IMG/VR virus record: IMGVR_UViG_3300025127_000039
Span: 1 to 58,760 of that record
Strand: one strand, 5' to 3'
From: a virus
DNA: 58,760 bases
Both the position numbers and the translations under genes were made by a program. Of the stretch, positions 1 through 8,136 are shown piece by piece. How positions within the stretch are numbered: position 1 is the first letter of the stretch; each line of letters opens with the position of its first letter. The notes beneath the pieces were generated by a model. That model was given only the letters and a program-made list of their open reading frames with translations. It searched no databases and was not told the origin of the DNA.

Positions 1-709
1 GTAAGGGAGGTTGAACTATGGCTATATCACGAGCACAACTAGTTAAAGAACTAGAACCTGGTCTTAACGCTTTATTCGGTATGGAATATGATCGTTATGA
101 TCAAGAGCATTTAGAAATCTATGAGACTGAGTCATCTGACAGAGCCTTTGAAGAAGAGGTAATGTTAGCAGGATTTGGAAATGCTGCAACTAAATCAGAG
201 GGTGCCGGAGTGACCTTTGATACTGCAAACGAAGTATATACTTCAAGATATACAATGGAAACTATTGCATTGGCTTTTGCATTGACAGAAGAAGCAATGG
301 AGGACAATTTGTATGATCAGCTTGGAGCTAGATACACAAGAGCGTTAGCAAGATCAATGGCACACACAAAGCAAGTCAAAGCTGCTGCTACGTTAAACAA
401 TGCGTTTAATTCAAGCTTCACAGGTGGTGACGGCAAAGAGCTTTGTGCAACAGATCACCCATTAGGTGGTGGTGGTACATTTAGAAATGAGCCATCAACT
501 GCAGCAGATCTTAATGAAACATCATTAGAAAATGCTCTTATTGACATTTCAAACTTTGTTGATGAGAGAAACATGATTGTTGCATTAAGAGGAATGAAAC
601 TTATTATTCCACCTGCATTACAGTTTGTTGCAGACAGATTGCTTGAGTCTACATTAAGACCAGGATCATCTGATAATGATGTTAACGCAATTAGAAACAT
701 GGGTATGTT
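1..709. repeat. Left copy of the terminal redundancy
   Basis: These 709 bases recur at 58052-58760, the window's right end. By eye I count 21 substitutions and no indels (about 97% identity). All 21 fall in the capsid gene and all are synonymous. The redundancy shows that the contig closes on itself. The differences suggest that the two ends came from different members of a population, since one replicating molecule would keep exact terminal repeats identical. Confidence 0.95.
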
Positions 710-929
710 ACCAGAGGGTTATACAATTAATCACTTCTTAACAGACACAGATGCCTTCTTCATCAAGACAGATGCACCTAATGGTTTCAAGTATTTTGAA
801 AGAATACCATTAAGCACAAGCATGGAAGCTGACTTTGATACAGGCAACATGAGATATAAAGCTAGAGAGCGTTATGCCTTTGGTTTTTCAGACCCTCGTG
901 CTGTCTTTGGTTCTCCTGGAGCCGCATAA
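18..929 (+). CDS. Major capsid protein
   Basis: A 303-residue protein with the makeup of an HK97-fold or Mu gpT-like major head subunit: an acidic N-terminal helix region, a central helical stretch rich in Ala and Thr (residues about 80-130), and a C-terminal part ending in a Ser/Asp/Pro loop. It would form the icosahedral shell. The start follows a good GGGAGG ribosome site. Upstream (seen at the right end) lie scaffold and structural genes, and a strong terminator follows at once, as expected for the most heavily expressed late gene. The family is inferred from length, composition and position; no catalytic motif exists to confirm it. Confidence 0.88.
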   Translation: MAISRAQLVKELEPGLNALFGMEYDRYDQEHLEIYETESSDRAFEEEVMLAGFGNAATKSEGAGVTFDTANEVYTSRYTMETIALAFALTEEAMEDNLYDQLGARYTRALARSMAHTKQVKAAATLNNAFNSSFTGGDGKELCATDHPLGGGGTFRNEPSTAADLNETSLENALIDISNFVDERNMIVALRGMKLIIPPALQFVADRLLESTLRPGSSDNDVNAIRNMGMLPEGYTINHFLTDTDAFFIKTDAPNGFKYFERIPLSTSMEADFDTGNMRYKARERYAFGFSDPRAVFGSPGAA

Positions 930-947
930 AAATATTTACATATTTTT

Positions 948-976
948 AAAGGGGTCTTTTCAGACCCCTTTTTTTT
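948..976 (+). terminator. Rho-independent terminator after the capsid gene
   Basis: A 10-bp perfect stem (948-957 with 962-971), a 4-nt loop TTTC, and a run of T continuing to 976. It sits 19 nt after the capsid stop and would end or attenuate late transcription before the fibre and small-protein genes. Confidence 0.92.
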
Positions 977-1040
977 GTGTATAGTTAAAGTACCTTGACG
1001 AAGAATTAACTTCGACAACAGCCAAGACAAGGAGATATAC

Positions 1041-1550
1041 ATGGCTAATACAACATTCTCAGGTCCTATTAGATCTGAAAGCACAATTAAAACTATCAGT
1101 AAAAATTCAACAACTGGAGCAATAACAGAGGTAACAACTCTTGGTGGAGCACCAGTTAGTTTATCTGATGGTGACGTAACTCTCACAAATGCAACTCATA
1201 GTGGAAGAGTTTTACTTGTACCAGATGGTGGACAAGATAACACATACACATTACCAGCACCTATAGCTGGGTCAGTATTTAAATTTGTATATGCAGGTGG
1301 AGCCGCTGATGCAACTGATGCTATTATTGTAACACCAGGAAACACAAACTTTTTTATTGGTGGTGTAACATTTTTAGACACTGATGGTAATGAGGTAAGT
1401 TCAGTATTTTCTGATGGTAATTCTAATAGTAAAATTCAAATGAATGTTCCAGCAGGATTTGAGGTTACAATTGTTGGTAAAGACACAACTAATTATCAAA
1501 TTTTTGGAAACGTAACATCAACGACTGCCCCAACTTTCGCTGATCAATAA
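1041..1550 (+). CDS. Structural protein, possible head decoration
   Basis: A 169-residue Gly/Thr/Val-rich protein that looks all-beta, with no cysteines and no hydrophobic segment. It is the first gene past the capsid terminator and has a clear AAGGAG ribosome site. Its composition (short beta strands separated by GG, DG and NT turns) resembles phage decoration or fibre domains. The decoration role is inferred from position only; I do not recognise a named family. Confidence 0.6.
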   Translation: MANTTFSGPIRSESTIKTISKNSTTGAITEVTTLGGAPVSLSDGDVTLTNATHSGRVLLVPDGGQDNTYTLPAPIAGSVFKFVYAGGAADATDAIIVTPGNTNFFIGGVTFLDTDGNEVSSVFSDGNSNSKIQMNVPAGFEVTIVGKDTTNYQIFGNVTSTTAPTFADQ

Positions 1551-1562
1551 TAGGAGGTTTAA

Positions 1563-1967
1563 ATGGCAGACGCAGTTACTTCGCAAACTTTGGTTGATGG
1601 ACATCAAACTGCTGTCTTGAAGTTTACCAACATCTCTGATGGATCAGGTGAAAGTGCAGTAAAAAAAGTTGATGTTTCTGCTCTAGCAACAAATGTTAGA
1701 GGAGAAGCTTGTACTAGAGCAACCATAGAAAAAATTTGGTGGCAGTGTAATGGTATGAAAGTTAAAGTTTTGTTTGATGCTTCAACAGACGACTTTTGTA
1801 TTGAGTTGGGTGAAAATCAAAGTGGACATCACGATTACACATCATTTGGTGGGTTAACAAATCCAGCAAGTTCTGGTGTAACTGGTGATATTATGTTTAC
1901 AACAGTTGGTCATTCATCAGCAGATAGCTATACAATCATAATGCAAGTTAGAAAGAGTTATGACTAA
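1563..1967 (+). CDS. Uncharacterised virion-region protein
   Basis: A 134-residue protein with mixed beta-type sequence, three cysteines and a C-terminal stretch ending RKSYD. The start has a TAGGAGG ribosome site. The stop overlaps the next start by one base, so the two are translationally coupled. Similar small beta proteins sit beside capsid genes in marine phages, which makes a minor capsid or decoration role plausible. I do not recognise the family. Confidence 0.6.
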   Translation: MADAVTSQTLVDGHQTAVLKFTNISDGSGESAVKKVDVSALATNVRGEACTRATIEKIWWQCNGMKVKVLFDASTDDFCIELGENQSGHHDYTSFGGLTNPASSGVTGDIMFTTVGHSSADSYTIIMQVRKSYD

Positions 1968-2251
1968 TGGCTAGAAAGCCTGACAAGCAACCACCTAAAA
2001 CCAAAAAGTATTTCCGTTCCACTAAGAGTGGAGCGGGGATGACTAAAGCAGGCGTGGCTCGTTATCGTAGAGAAAACCCTGGCAGTAAACTTAAAACTGC
2101 CGTTACAGGTAAAGTAAAAAAGGGAAGTAAAGCAGCTAAAAGAAGAAAGTCTTTTTGTGCTAGAAGTGCAGGTCAAATGAAGAAGTTTCCAAAGGCAGCT
2201 AAAGATCCCAATAGCAGATTAAGACAAGCAAGAAGAAGATGGAAGTGTTGA
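1967..2251 (+). CDS. Small basic protein (DUF6321-like)
   Basis: A 94-residue protein with about one third Lys plus Arg. The core, from STKSGAGMTKAGVARYRREN through the SKAAKRRKSFCARSAGQM segment, is a motif set I recognise from marine phages (DUF6321-like). The conserved Cys within KSFCARS is present. Function is unknown. The charge suggests a nucleic-acid-associated or packaged peptide. It opens a run of tiny basic genes, each overlapping or abutting the next. Confidence 0.75.
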   Translation: MARKPDKQPPKTKKYFRSTKSGAGMTKAGVARYRRENPGSKLKTAVTGKVKKGSKAAKRRKSFCARSAGQMKKFPKAAKDPNSRLRQARRRWKC

Positions 2252-2252
2252 C

Positions 2253-2411
2253 ATGAAAGCAGACGAGGTTCTAAAATTATTAGAAAAACATGAGTCTGAG
2301 TGCAACAGACGTTATGAAAAAATAGAAAAGAGTTTGGACAAATTAGATGTAAAAGTTTGGGGTTTAGCAGTTTTAATTGTTATAACGCCTTTTTTACATA
2401 AGATGATTTAA
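2253..2411 (+). CDS. Small coiled-coil membrane peptide, XhlA-like shape
   Basis: A 52-residue protein. Residues 1-33 are charged and heptad-like (EVLKLLEKHE, then RYEKIEKSLDKLD), and residues 35-48 form one hydrophobic segment rich in V, L and I. This helix-then-single-membrane-anchor layout matches XhlA/hemolysin-type accessory lysis peptides and similar small phage proteins. It begins one base after the preceding stop and its own stop abuts the next start. The membrane anchor can be seen directly; the lysis role is inference. Confidence 0.65.
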   Translation: MKADEVLKLLEKHESECNRRYEKIEKSLDKLDVKVWGLAVLIVITPFLHKMI

Positions 2412-2579
2412 ATGGTTATGGGAAGGTCACAAATGGCACGACAAGTGTCAAAGCCTCCCCAAAAAAGGAAGTGGAGTAATGCGAGAAAGAGGAAAATCAA
2501 TTGCAAACGACCTAAAGGATTTTCTGAAAAAGCACATTGTGCCTCTAAAAAAAGGAGAGGTTCTAAGAGCAAAAGGTGA
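2412..2579 (+). CDS. Small basic Cys-containing protein
   Basis: A 55-residue protein, nearly half Lys/Arg, with the segment NCKRPKGFSEKAHCASKKRR. I recognise this pattern (C, then RPKGFS, then KAHC) from other marine phage mini-proteins of unknown function. It starts directly on the preceding stop without a strong ribosome site, so coupling is likely. Its last 101 nt are also read in another frame by the gene starting at 2479. Confidence 0.7.
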   Translation: MVMGRSQMARQVSKPPQKRKWSNARKRKINCKRPKGFSEKAHCASKKRRGSKSKR

Positions 2580-2664
2580 ACCATTAAAGGATTGCCCACA
2601 ATGTATGAAAAGAAAGTATTGGTGCACTTGTTGGAAAGTATTGAAAGGAAGATATTATGCCTAA
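2479..2664 (+). CDS. Possible overlapping small zinc-knuckle protein
   Basis: A 61-residue frame with a good GGAG ribosome site just before its ATG. The N-terminal half is amphipathic and charged. The C-terminal half carries CPQC and WCTCW, four cysteines that could bind one metal ion. It overlaps the basic gene before it by 101 nt and the next gene by 8 nt. Either this is true overprinting or only one frame is translated in this stretch. The ribosome site and Cys spacing favour translation; I do not recognise the family. Confidence 0.45.
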   Translation: MRERGKSIANDLKDFLKKHIVPLKKGEVLRAKGEPLKDCPQCMKRKYWCTCWKVLKGRYYA

Positions 2665-2944
2665 AGACGCTTGTTATCATAAAGTAAAAGCTAGATATAG
2701 AGTTTTTCCATCAGCTTATGCTTCGGGAGCTATTGCTAAATGCAGGAAAGTAGGAGCAGCTAACTACGGAACTGGTGGCAAAAAAAAGAAGGCTAAAAAG
2801 AAAGCAGAAGGTGGTGTAATTGAGTTAAAAAATGGTGGAAATGTGCCAAGAAGAACTCGTAAAAGAAAAACAAAAAATCCAAACATTGCACGAGGTTGTG
2901 GTGTGGTTATGAACAAAAGAAGAAAAGTAACAAAGTTTAGATAA
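2657..2944 (+). CDS. Small basic protein with two conserved halves
   Basis: A 95-residue protein. The N-terminal half has DACYHKVKARYRVFPSAYAS followed by GAIAKCRKVGA. A Lys/Gly linker follows, then a C-terminal half ending IARGCGVVMNKRRKVTKFR. Both halves are motifs I recognise from many marine phage mini-proteins, where the second often appears as a separate C-terminal tag. Function is unknown. The stop overlaps the next start by one base. Confidence 0.75.
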   Translation: MPKDACYHKVKARYRVFPSAYASGAIAKCRKVGAANYGTGGKKKKAKKKAEGGVIELKNGGNVPRRTRKRKTKNPNIARGCGVVMNKRRKVTKFR

Positions 2945-3225
2945 TGGCTGTTCGTAAAACAAAAGCTGGTCTTGCTCTTAAACGATGGTTTAAAGAAGAC
3001 TGGAAAGATCAAAGAACTGGTAAAAAGTGTGGTAGACAAAAAGGTGAGAAAAGAGGCACGCCTTATTGTAGGCCATCTAAAAGAATATCCAGTAAAACTC
3101 CAAAAACCGGATCTGAGATGTCTGCATCAGAAAAAAGAAAGCGTATAGCACAGAAAAAAAGATTAGGTCAACCAGCAGGTAAGCCGAGAAGAGTTCAAGC
3201 TGTTAGGCGTAGAAAGAAAAAATAA
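2944..3225 (+). CDS. Small basic conserved phage protein
   Basis: A 93-residue, strongly basic protein with the conserved core GLALKRWFKEDWKDQRTGKK, then GRQKGEKRGTPYCRPSKR and SSKTPKTGSEMS. This core recurs in marine phages and I recognise it only as an uncharacterised family. It sits among similar mini-proteins and overlaps both neighbours by one base. Nucleic-acid binding is a guess from charge alone. Confidence 0.75.
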   Translation: MAVRKTKAGLALKRWFKEDWKDQRTGKKCGRQKGEKRGTPYCRPSKRISSKTPKTGSEMSASEKRKRIAQKKRLGQPAGKPRRVQAVRRRKKK

Positions 3226-3800
3226 TGGATGACTATAAAAATCTTGAGGATCAAATTTGTGATGAAATTAGAGAATGGTCAAGATTTGCATTAGAAAAAC
3301 CTAACAAAAATTATAACAATCTACCATCTTGTCCTTTTGCAAAAACAGCTTGGAATAATAAAAAAGTCAACTTTGCTTTCAAAAACAAAAAAGAATATGA
3401 CTCTTTATATCCTTTAATAAATAAATTTCACGATTCAAAAGATTTAATAATTGTTATTGATATGAATTATGAAGATAACAAAACATTTCATGATAATTTA
3501 ACAGACTTAAATAAATTAATACATGAAAACAAATTTGACCAAGATGATATTTGGTTGATGGGATTCCACCCTAATGATGATGTAAATGAGTTAATAGATG
3601 ATGGCACATTCAGAGAACTTGTTAAGGAGGAATATGCTTTGATATTCATACAGAGATTAACAAAGCTTCAAGAAAGTGCAAATAAATTGAAGAAACTTGG
3701 ATATTATGATAAATATTATAATGAGTACAATGTTAAAGATATTTATGAGCAAAGACAAAAATATTATAACAATCTTAAAAGGAGATTAAAATGGCAATGA
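3225..3800 (+). CDS. Uncharacterised acidic-helical protein
   Basis: A 191-residue protein rich in Asn, Lys, Asp and Tyr, unlike its basic neighbours. Near residues 35-40 it has LPSCPFAKTAW, a motif I have seen in small phage proteins without known role. The middle (LIIVIDMNYEDN) looks like a beta strand with acidic residues. The C-terminal third is helical and Tyr/Lys-rich. Start and stop overlap both neighbours. Function is unknown. Confidence 0.6.
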   Translation: MDDYKNLEDQICDEIREWSRFALEKPNKNYNNLPSCPFAKTAWNNKKVNFAFKNKKEYDSLYPLINKFHDSKDLIIVIDMNYEDNKTFHDNLTDLNKLIHENKFDQDDIWLMGFHPNDDVNELIDDGTFRELVKEEYALIFIQRLTKLQESANKLKKLGYYDKYYNEYNVKDIYEQRQKYYNNLKRRLKWQ

Positions 3801-3961
3801 GTCCAAGAAAAATGATGGCAATGTCAAAAGACATGGCTAAAGCAGCTAAAATGATGATGGGTGGCGAAGCAAAACCTAAGAAGATGAGAGGCGGTGGCAT
3901 GGCTAAGAAGATGCGTGGCGGTGGCATGGCTAAAAAAATGAGAAAAGGTGGTAAAGCCTAA
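3791..3961 (+). CDS. Met/Lys/Gly repeat mini-protein
   Basis: A 56-residue protein preceded by an AAAGGAG ribosome site. It begins MAMSPRKMMAMSKDMAKAAK and ends with an imperfect tandem repeat of KKMRGGGMA (three units). The DNA repeats too, with a roughly 27-nt period near 3880-3950. Such Met/Lys/Gly-repeat peptides are common in marine phages and have no known function. The stop overlaps the next start. Confidence 0.65.
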   Translation: MAMSPRKMMAMSKDMAKAAKMMMGGEAKPKKMRGGGMAKKMRGGGMAKKMRKGGKA

Positions 3962-4629
3962 TGGCAACCTCAAGCTCTACAGACTTTGAGTTAGATGTCG
4001 CTGAGTACATTGAAGAAGCTTTTGAGAGATGTGGCTTAGAGGCTAAAACTGGCTACGATTTGCAAACTGCTAGGCGTTCTATGAATATAATGCTTGCGGA
4101 GTGGGCAAATCGTGGTCTTAATCAATGGACTATAGAACAAAGAACACAAGCACTTACAGCAAGTGATTCAGAGTATAGTTTGGGGACTGATTTAATTGAT
4201 ATATTATCTTTAGTTGTAAGACGTAGCGGCACTGATTTTACAATGACTAGAATTAGTCGTGATGCGTTTTTAAATCTACCAAACAAAACTTCAACTGGTA
4301 GACCAACGCAATATTTTTTAGACAGACAAATTACACCTAATTTAAAACTGTTTCCCACGCCGGAGAACAGCACAGATGTTATTGTTTATGACGCTTTAAC
4401 ACGCATACAAGACGCTGATGCACAAGTTAATACTATGGAGATACCTTTTAGGTTTTATCCTTGTCTAACGGCTGGTTTGGCTTATTATATAGCTATGAAA
4501 AAAGCACCGGATAGAATACAGTTACTTAAAACTGTGTATGAAGAAGAATTTGATAGAGCAATGGCAGAAGATAGAGATAGGTCGGCTTTCAACGTGGTGC
4601 CTAAATTAGATTATTATAGGGTGGGTTGA
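3961..4629 (+). CDS. Head-tail adaptor (P22 gp4-like)
   Basis: A 222-residue, mostly helical protein. It begins with an acidic N-terminal helix, followed by AEWANRGLNQWTIEQRTQAL, a segment typical of the P22 gp4 family of DNA-stabilisation or adaptor proteins, and ends with a helical region (YYIAMKKAPDRIQLLKTVYE). It would join the portal ring to the tail and help hold packaged DNA. It lies at the head of the connector and tail operon, with the P22 gp10-like gene about 12 kb downstream. Confidence 0.75.
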   Translation: MATSSSTDFELDVAEYIEEAFERCGLEAKTGYDLQTARRSMNIMLAEWANRGLNQWTIEQRTQALTASDSEYSLGTDLIDILSLVVRRSGTDFTMTRISRDAFLNLPNKTSTGRPTQYFLDRQITPNLKLFPTPENSTDVIVYDALTRIQDADAQVNTMEIPFRFYPCLTAGLAYYIAMKKAPDRIQLLKTVYEEEFDRAMAEDRDRSAFNVVPKLDYYRVG

Positions 4630-5120
4630 TGGCATTTGCTAGTGGTAAATATGCTTACAGAATATCTGATAGATCTGGTTTTAGATATAAAATTAAAGAC
4701 ACTCGCAAAGAATGGAATGGATCTATTGTTGGTAAAGATGAGTACGAAGAGAAGCATCCACAACTAGAGCCTGCAAATGTAAGGGCTGATAATGAGGCTA
4801 TAAGAGATGCTAGACCTGATAGAACTGAAACAGCGGTTCCTAATCTATTGCCATTAAACGCTTTTTCAACAACTGCAAGTTCTGCAACTGTTACAGTAAA
4901 TGAACCAAATCATGGTAGATCAACAAGCGATACAGTAAGATTCAGAGATGCACTAAGTGTAGGTGGCATATCTGCTTCAACAATTAACTCTGCTTCTGGA
5001 TTTACAATTACAAACATAGATGCGAACAACTATTCGTTTGCGTCTGGAGTAACAGCAACAATAACCCAGAAAGGTGGTGGAGGACTTGCTAGTGCAGGAC
5101 CTACATCAATTACAAACTAA
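4629..5120 (+). CDS. Uncharacterised connector or tail protein
   Basis: A 163-residue protein starting at an ATG that overlaps the preceding stop. The N-terminal half (YAYRISDRSGFRYKIKDTRK, then WNGSIVGKDEYEEKHPQ) is a conserved marine-phage pattern. The C-terminal half is Thr/Ser/Gly-rich beta sequence like fibre material. It lies between two connector genes and its stop overlaps the next start, which suggests a virion role. No named family is recognised. Confidence 0.6.
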   Translation: MAFASGKYAYRISDRSGFRYKIKDTRKEWNGSIVGKDEYEEKHPQLEPANVRADNEAIRDARPDRTETAVPNLLPLNAFSTTASSATVTVNEPNHGRSTSDTVRFRDALSVGGISASTINSASGFTITNIDANNYSFASGVTATITQKGGGGLASAGPTSITN

Positions 5121-5767
5121 TGAGCTTTACACTTGCAACACTAAAAACGGCTATACAAGATTATGCAGATAATAGTGAAACTAGTTTTGTAACAAATCTG
5201 CCAAACTTTATAAAAGCGGCAGAAGAAAAAATATTTAAAGGTGTGGATTTAGACATTTTTAGAAAAAATGTTACAAGTGCGTTTACATCATCAGATCAGT
5301 TTTTATCAGTGCCAAGTGATTATCTTGCGTCATTTTCTTTGCAAATAACAACATCTGGATCTGAAAGTTTTTTACTGCAAAAAGATGTTAATTATTTAAG
5401 AGAATACACACCAGCATCCTCAACAACAGGCCTCCCTAAATATTATGCTAGGTTTGACACAGACAATTTTATTGTAGCACCAACACCAAACTCTAATTAT
5501 ACGCTTGAATTGCATTATTACTATAGGCCTGCAAGTCTAACTGCAGGAGCAGATGGTGGAACAACATGGCTTAGTACAAATGCACCATTTGCTTTACTTT
5601 ACGGATCATTAATAGAAGCTTACTATTATATGAAAGGTGAACCGGATGTTATTGCACAGTATGAAAAGAACTATGTTTTTTATTTGCAAAGACTTAAAGA
5701 TTTAGGAGAGGCAAGAGAGAACGAAGATGCTTATAGGCAAGGACTACCAAGAGTACCAAGGACATAG
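5120..5767 (+). CDS. Adaptor / tail-completion protein (SU10 adaptor-like)
   Basis: A 215-residue protein whose N-terminus TLATLKTAIQDYADNSE, followed by LPNFIKAAEEKIFKGVD and a Tyr-rich ELHYYYRPASLT stretch, matches the phage adaptor family known from SU10-like podoviruses. It would form a ring under the portal. Its place next to the gp4-like adaptor fits this. The family call rests on remembered sequence pattern. Confidence 0.7.
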   Translation: MSFTLATLKTAIQDYADNSETSFVTNLPNFIKAAEEKIFKGVDLDIFRKNVTSAFTSSDQFLSVPSDYLASFSLQITTSGSESFLLQKDVNYLREYTPASSTTGLPKYYARFDTDNFIVAPTPNSNYTLELHYYYRPASLTAGADGGTTWLSTNAPFALLYGSLIEAYYYMKGEPDVIAQYEKNYVFYLQRLKDLGEARENEDAYRQGLPRVPRT

Positions 5768-5776
5768 GAGTAGAAA

Positions 5777-6208
5777 ATGGCAACAGCAAACGCAGCAACC
5801 AATTATCTAGAGAGACGATTATTACATTTTATATTTAAAAATAACTCTCTTAGTTTTTCATCGCCTGGTGATAGTATTTATGTAGGACTTGCAACGGCAG
5901 TAAGTGCAGCAGAAACTGGTTCCTTAACAGAGGCAACCTTTACAAACTATGCAAGACAACAAGTTACTGCAGCGAACTGGACTACAATAGGTGCAGACTC
6001 AACAGATACACAAACAGCAGTCAATGCAGCTAATATTGAGTTTCCAGCATCTGGTGGCACAAACAATACTATTACACATGTGTTTCTTGCAGACGCATCT
6101 ACTAGCGGTAATATATTATTTGTTGGAGCATTAGATGCAAGTAAGGCAATAGCAAGTGGTGATATTTTTAGAATTAATGCAGGTAACTTAACGATAGAGC
6201 TTAAATAA
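5777..6208 (+). CDS. Tail fibre-type protein
   Basis: A 143-residue protein. It has the pattern of a short phage fibre family: an N-terminal [11 protein letters not shown] helix, [30 protein letters not shown], and a C-terminal [15 protein letters not shown] beta part. A GGAGTA ribosome site precedes it. It is probably a virion surface or tail component at the start of the fibre cassette. Confidence 0.7.
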   Translation: MATANAATNYLERRLLHFIFKNNSLSFSSPGDSIYVGLATAVSAAETGSLTEATFTNYARQQVTAANWTTIGADSTDTQTAVNAANIEFPASGGTNNTITHVFLADASTSGNILFVGALDASKAIASGDIFRINAGNLTIELK

Positions 6209-7335
6209 TGGCATTAGTATTAAACGACAGAGTAAAAGAAACTACAACCACAACTGGTACTGGTACACTTACACTAGCTGGTGCAGTTACTGGATTTGAG
6301 ACTTTTGGTTCTGGAGTTGGTAATTCTAATACAACATACTACGCAGTTACACTACCTGGCACATCAGAGTTTGAAGTTGGATTAGGAACACTGAATGGTG
6401 ACTCATCTACTTTAGCTAGAACAACAATTATAAGTAGTTCTAATAGTGATAATGCAGTTAACTTTAGTTCTGGTACAAAGACAATATTTTGTACAATACC
6501 TGCATCAAAATCAGTGTTTTTAGATGCAAGTGGTAATGCAACATTAGGTGCAGATCTATCTGTCGGTGATGATTTGACAGTTTTAGGTGGCTTAATTGAT
6601 CTTAAATCTAATAGTGGGTCCGCCTCGCAAATTAAATTTTACTGTGAAGTTAGTAATGCTCATGCACAAACATTAACAGCACAACCACATTCTGTAGCGG
6701 CTAGTAACACACTAACATTACCAGCAGGTGGTAATTCAACACTAGTATCAGAATCAGCTACACAAACACTAACAAATAAAACTATAGATGCTTCTCAGTT
6801 ATCTGGAACTGTAGCAAATGCAAGATTAGATGCAGAGCTACAAGCACTAGCTGGTTTAACATCAGCCGCAGATAAAGGCATACAATTTACTGGATCTGGA
6901 ACTGCATCAACATACGATTTAACAACGGCAGGTAAAGCGTTACTTGATGATGCAGATGCAGCCGCTCAAAGGACAACATTAGGATTAGGCACAGCCGCAG
7001 TTGCAGCCACTGGTATATCAAATACAAATGTCCCAGTATTTACATCAGGTGTAGCTGATAATGATTTCTTGCGTGTAGATGGTACATCAATAGAAGGTAG
7101 AAGTGCATCTGAAGTATTAAGTGATATTGGTGGTCAAGCCTCATTAACTTTTGGTATATCAAACACAAACGCAGTGAAGATAGATAGTTCTAGTGTTGCA
7201 GATGATGAGTTTGCAAGATTTACTGCAAATGGTTTAGAGAGCAGAAGTGCATCAGAGGTGCTATCTGATATAGGTGCAACAAGTGCTACAGATGCAGCGA
7301 ATGAGGCAACAGCTTTAGCAATAGCGTTAGGATGA
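6208..7335 (+). CDS. Tail fibre protein with repeated shaft motifs
   Basis: A 375-residue protein. The N-terminal 110 residues ([20 protein letters not shown], then [20 protein letters not shown]) are a common phage fibre attachment domain. The rest is Ser/Thr/Ala-rich shaft. It contains two near-repeats of NTNxxxx(S/T)Sgvadxxfxr...[15 protein letters not shown] (residues about 270-305 and 315-355), with a third partial copy, typical of trimeric shafts. Its DNA is correspondingly repetitive near 7020-7280. Confidence 0.75.
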   Translation: MALVLNDRVKETTTTTGTGTLTLAGAVTGFETFGSGVGNSNTTYYAVTLPGTSEFEVGLGTLNGDSSTLARTTIISSSNSDNAVNFSSGTKTIFCTIPASKSVFLDASGNATLGADLSVGDDLTVLGGLIDLKSNSGSASQIKFYCEVSNAHAQTLTAQPHSVAASNTLTLPAGGNSTLVSESATQTLTNKTIDASQLSGTVANARLDAELQALAGLTSAADKGIQFTGSGTASTYDLTTAGKALLDDADAAAQRTTLGLGTAAVAATGISNTNVPVFTSGVADNDFLRVDGTSIEGRSASEVLSDIGGQASLTFGISNTNAVKIDSSSVADDEFARFTANGLESRSASEVLSDIGATSATDAANEATALAIALG

Positions 7336-7339
7336 TAAC

Positions 7340-7687
7340 ATGGCAAATACTTTTAAATTATCAAGCAAAGCAGGAGTAACAAGTGCAGATGTAATCTATA
7401 CAGTGGCTACCAGCACAACAACAATAATACTGGGTTTGATATTAGGAAACACAACAACAAGTCAAGTCACTGCAACTGTAACATTAACATCTGATACTGG
7501 TAATAGAACAAATGCTAATGATGAAGTTAATCAACCAGTAGAACTTATTACCAATGCACCTATTCCAGCAGGATCATCATTAGAACTTTTAGCTGGTAAC
7601 AAAGTTGTTTTGGAAGCAACTGATAGCATATCAGTATCTGCAACAGGTGCAACAGACGTTGCCTTATCTTATATGGAGATTACATAA
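7340..7687 (+). CDS. Short fibre-cassette protein
   Basis: A 115-residue all-beta-looking protein rich in Thr and Ser, with alternating hydrophobic residues (TSQVTATVTLTSDTGNRT) and a C-terminal SVSATGATDVALSYMEIT. It abuts the fibre gene upstream and overlaps the next start by one base. Virion fibre or spike accessory is the likely role. I do not recognise a named family. Confidence 0.6.
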   Translation: MANTFKLSSKAGVTSADVIYTVATSTTTIILGLILGNTTTSQVTATVTLTSDTGNRTNANDEVNQPVELITNAPIPAGSSLELLAGNKVVLEATDSISVSATGATDVALSYMEIT

Positions 7688-8136
7688 TGCCTTTTGTTGG
7701 TAAATCACCAGTTACAACTTTTGAAGCTACAACTGCTGTACAAAGATTCAATGGCGATAACTCAGATACTACATTTACATTAAACAGAACTGTAAGTTCA
7801 GTACAAGATGTGCTTGTATCTGTAGATGGTGTTGTACAAGATACATCAGCATATACAATACCAGATGGCACAACTTTGACATTTACGGCTGCACCTAGCT
7901 CTGGAACTGCAAATATATTTGTAAACTTTTTAGCACCACAAACTGGCACAGTTACACCAGCAGCAGAAAACAAAGGTAACTTTAAGAATGGTGGTATGTT
8001 TAGAACTAATGCACAAGCCTTAGATACAAATATAACAATACTTGCTACAGAAAATGCACAGGTAACAGGAACACTTACTGTAAATAGTGGGATTACATTG
8101 ACCATCAACAGTGGTGGAAGGTTGGTGGTATCGTGA
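7687..8136 (+). CDS. Short tail fibre protein
   Basis: A 149-residue protein whose segment RFNGDNSDTTFTLNRTVSSV, followed by VLVSVDGVVQD and YTIPDGTTLTFTAAPSSGT, is a beta-sandwich module often found in marine phage fibres. The C-terminus ends in repetitive LTVNSGITLTINSGG strands. The last four bases are shared with the next gene, which starts with GTG. Confidence 0.7.
   Translation: MPFVGKSPVTTFEATTAVQRFNGDNSDTTFTLNRTVSSVQDVLVSVDGVVQDTSAYTIPDGTTLTFTAAPSSGTANIFVNFLAPQTGTVTPAAENKGNFKNGGMFRTNAQALDTNITILATENAQVTGTLTVNSGITLTINSGGRLVVS

Noticed and set aside
2601-2687. A 28-codon frame starting MYEKKVLVHLLES
   Set aside because: No ribosome site and no similarity to known mini-proteins; it crosses the start of the next real gene.
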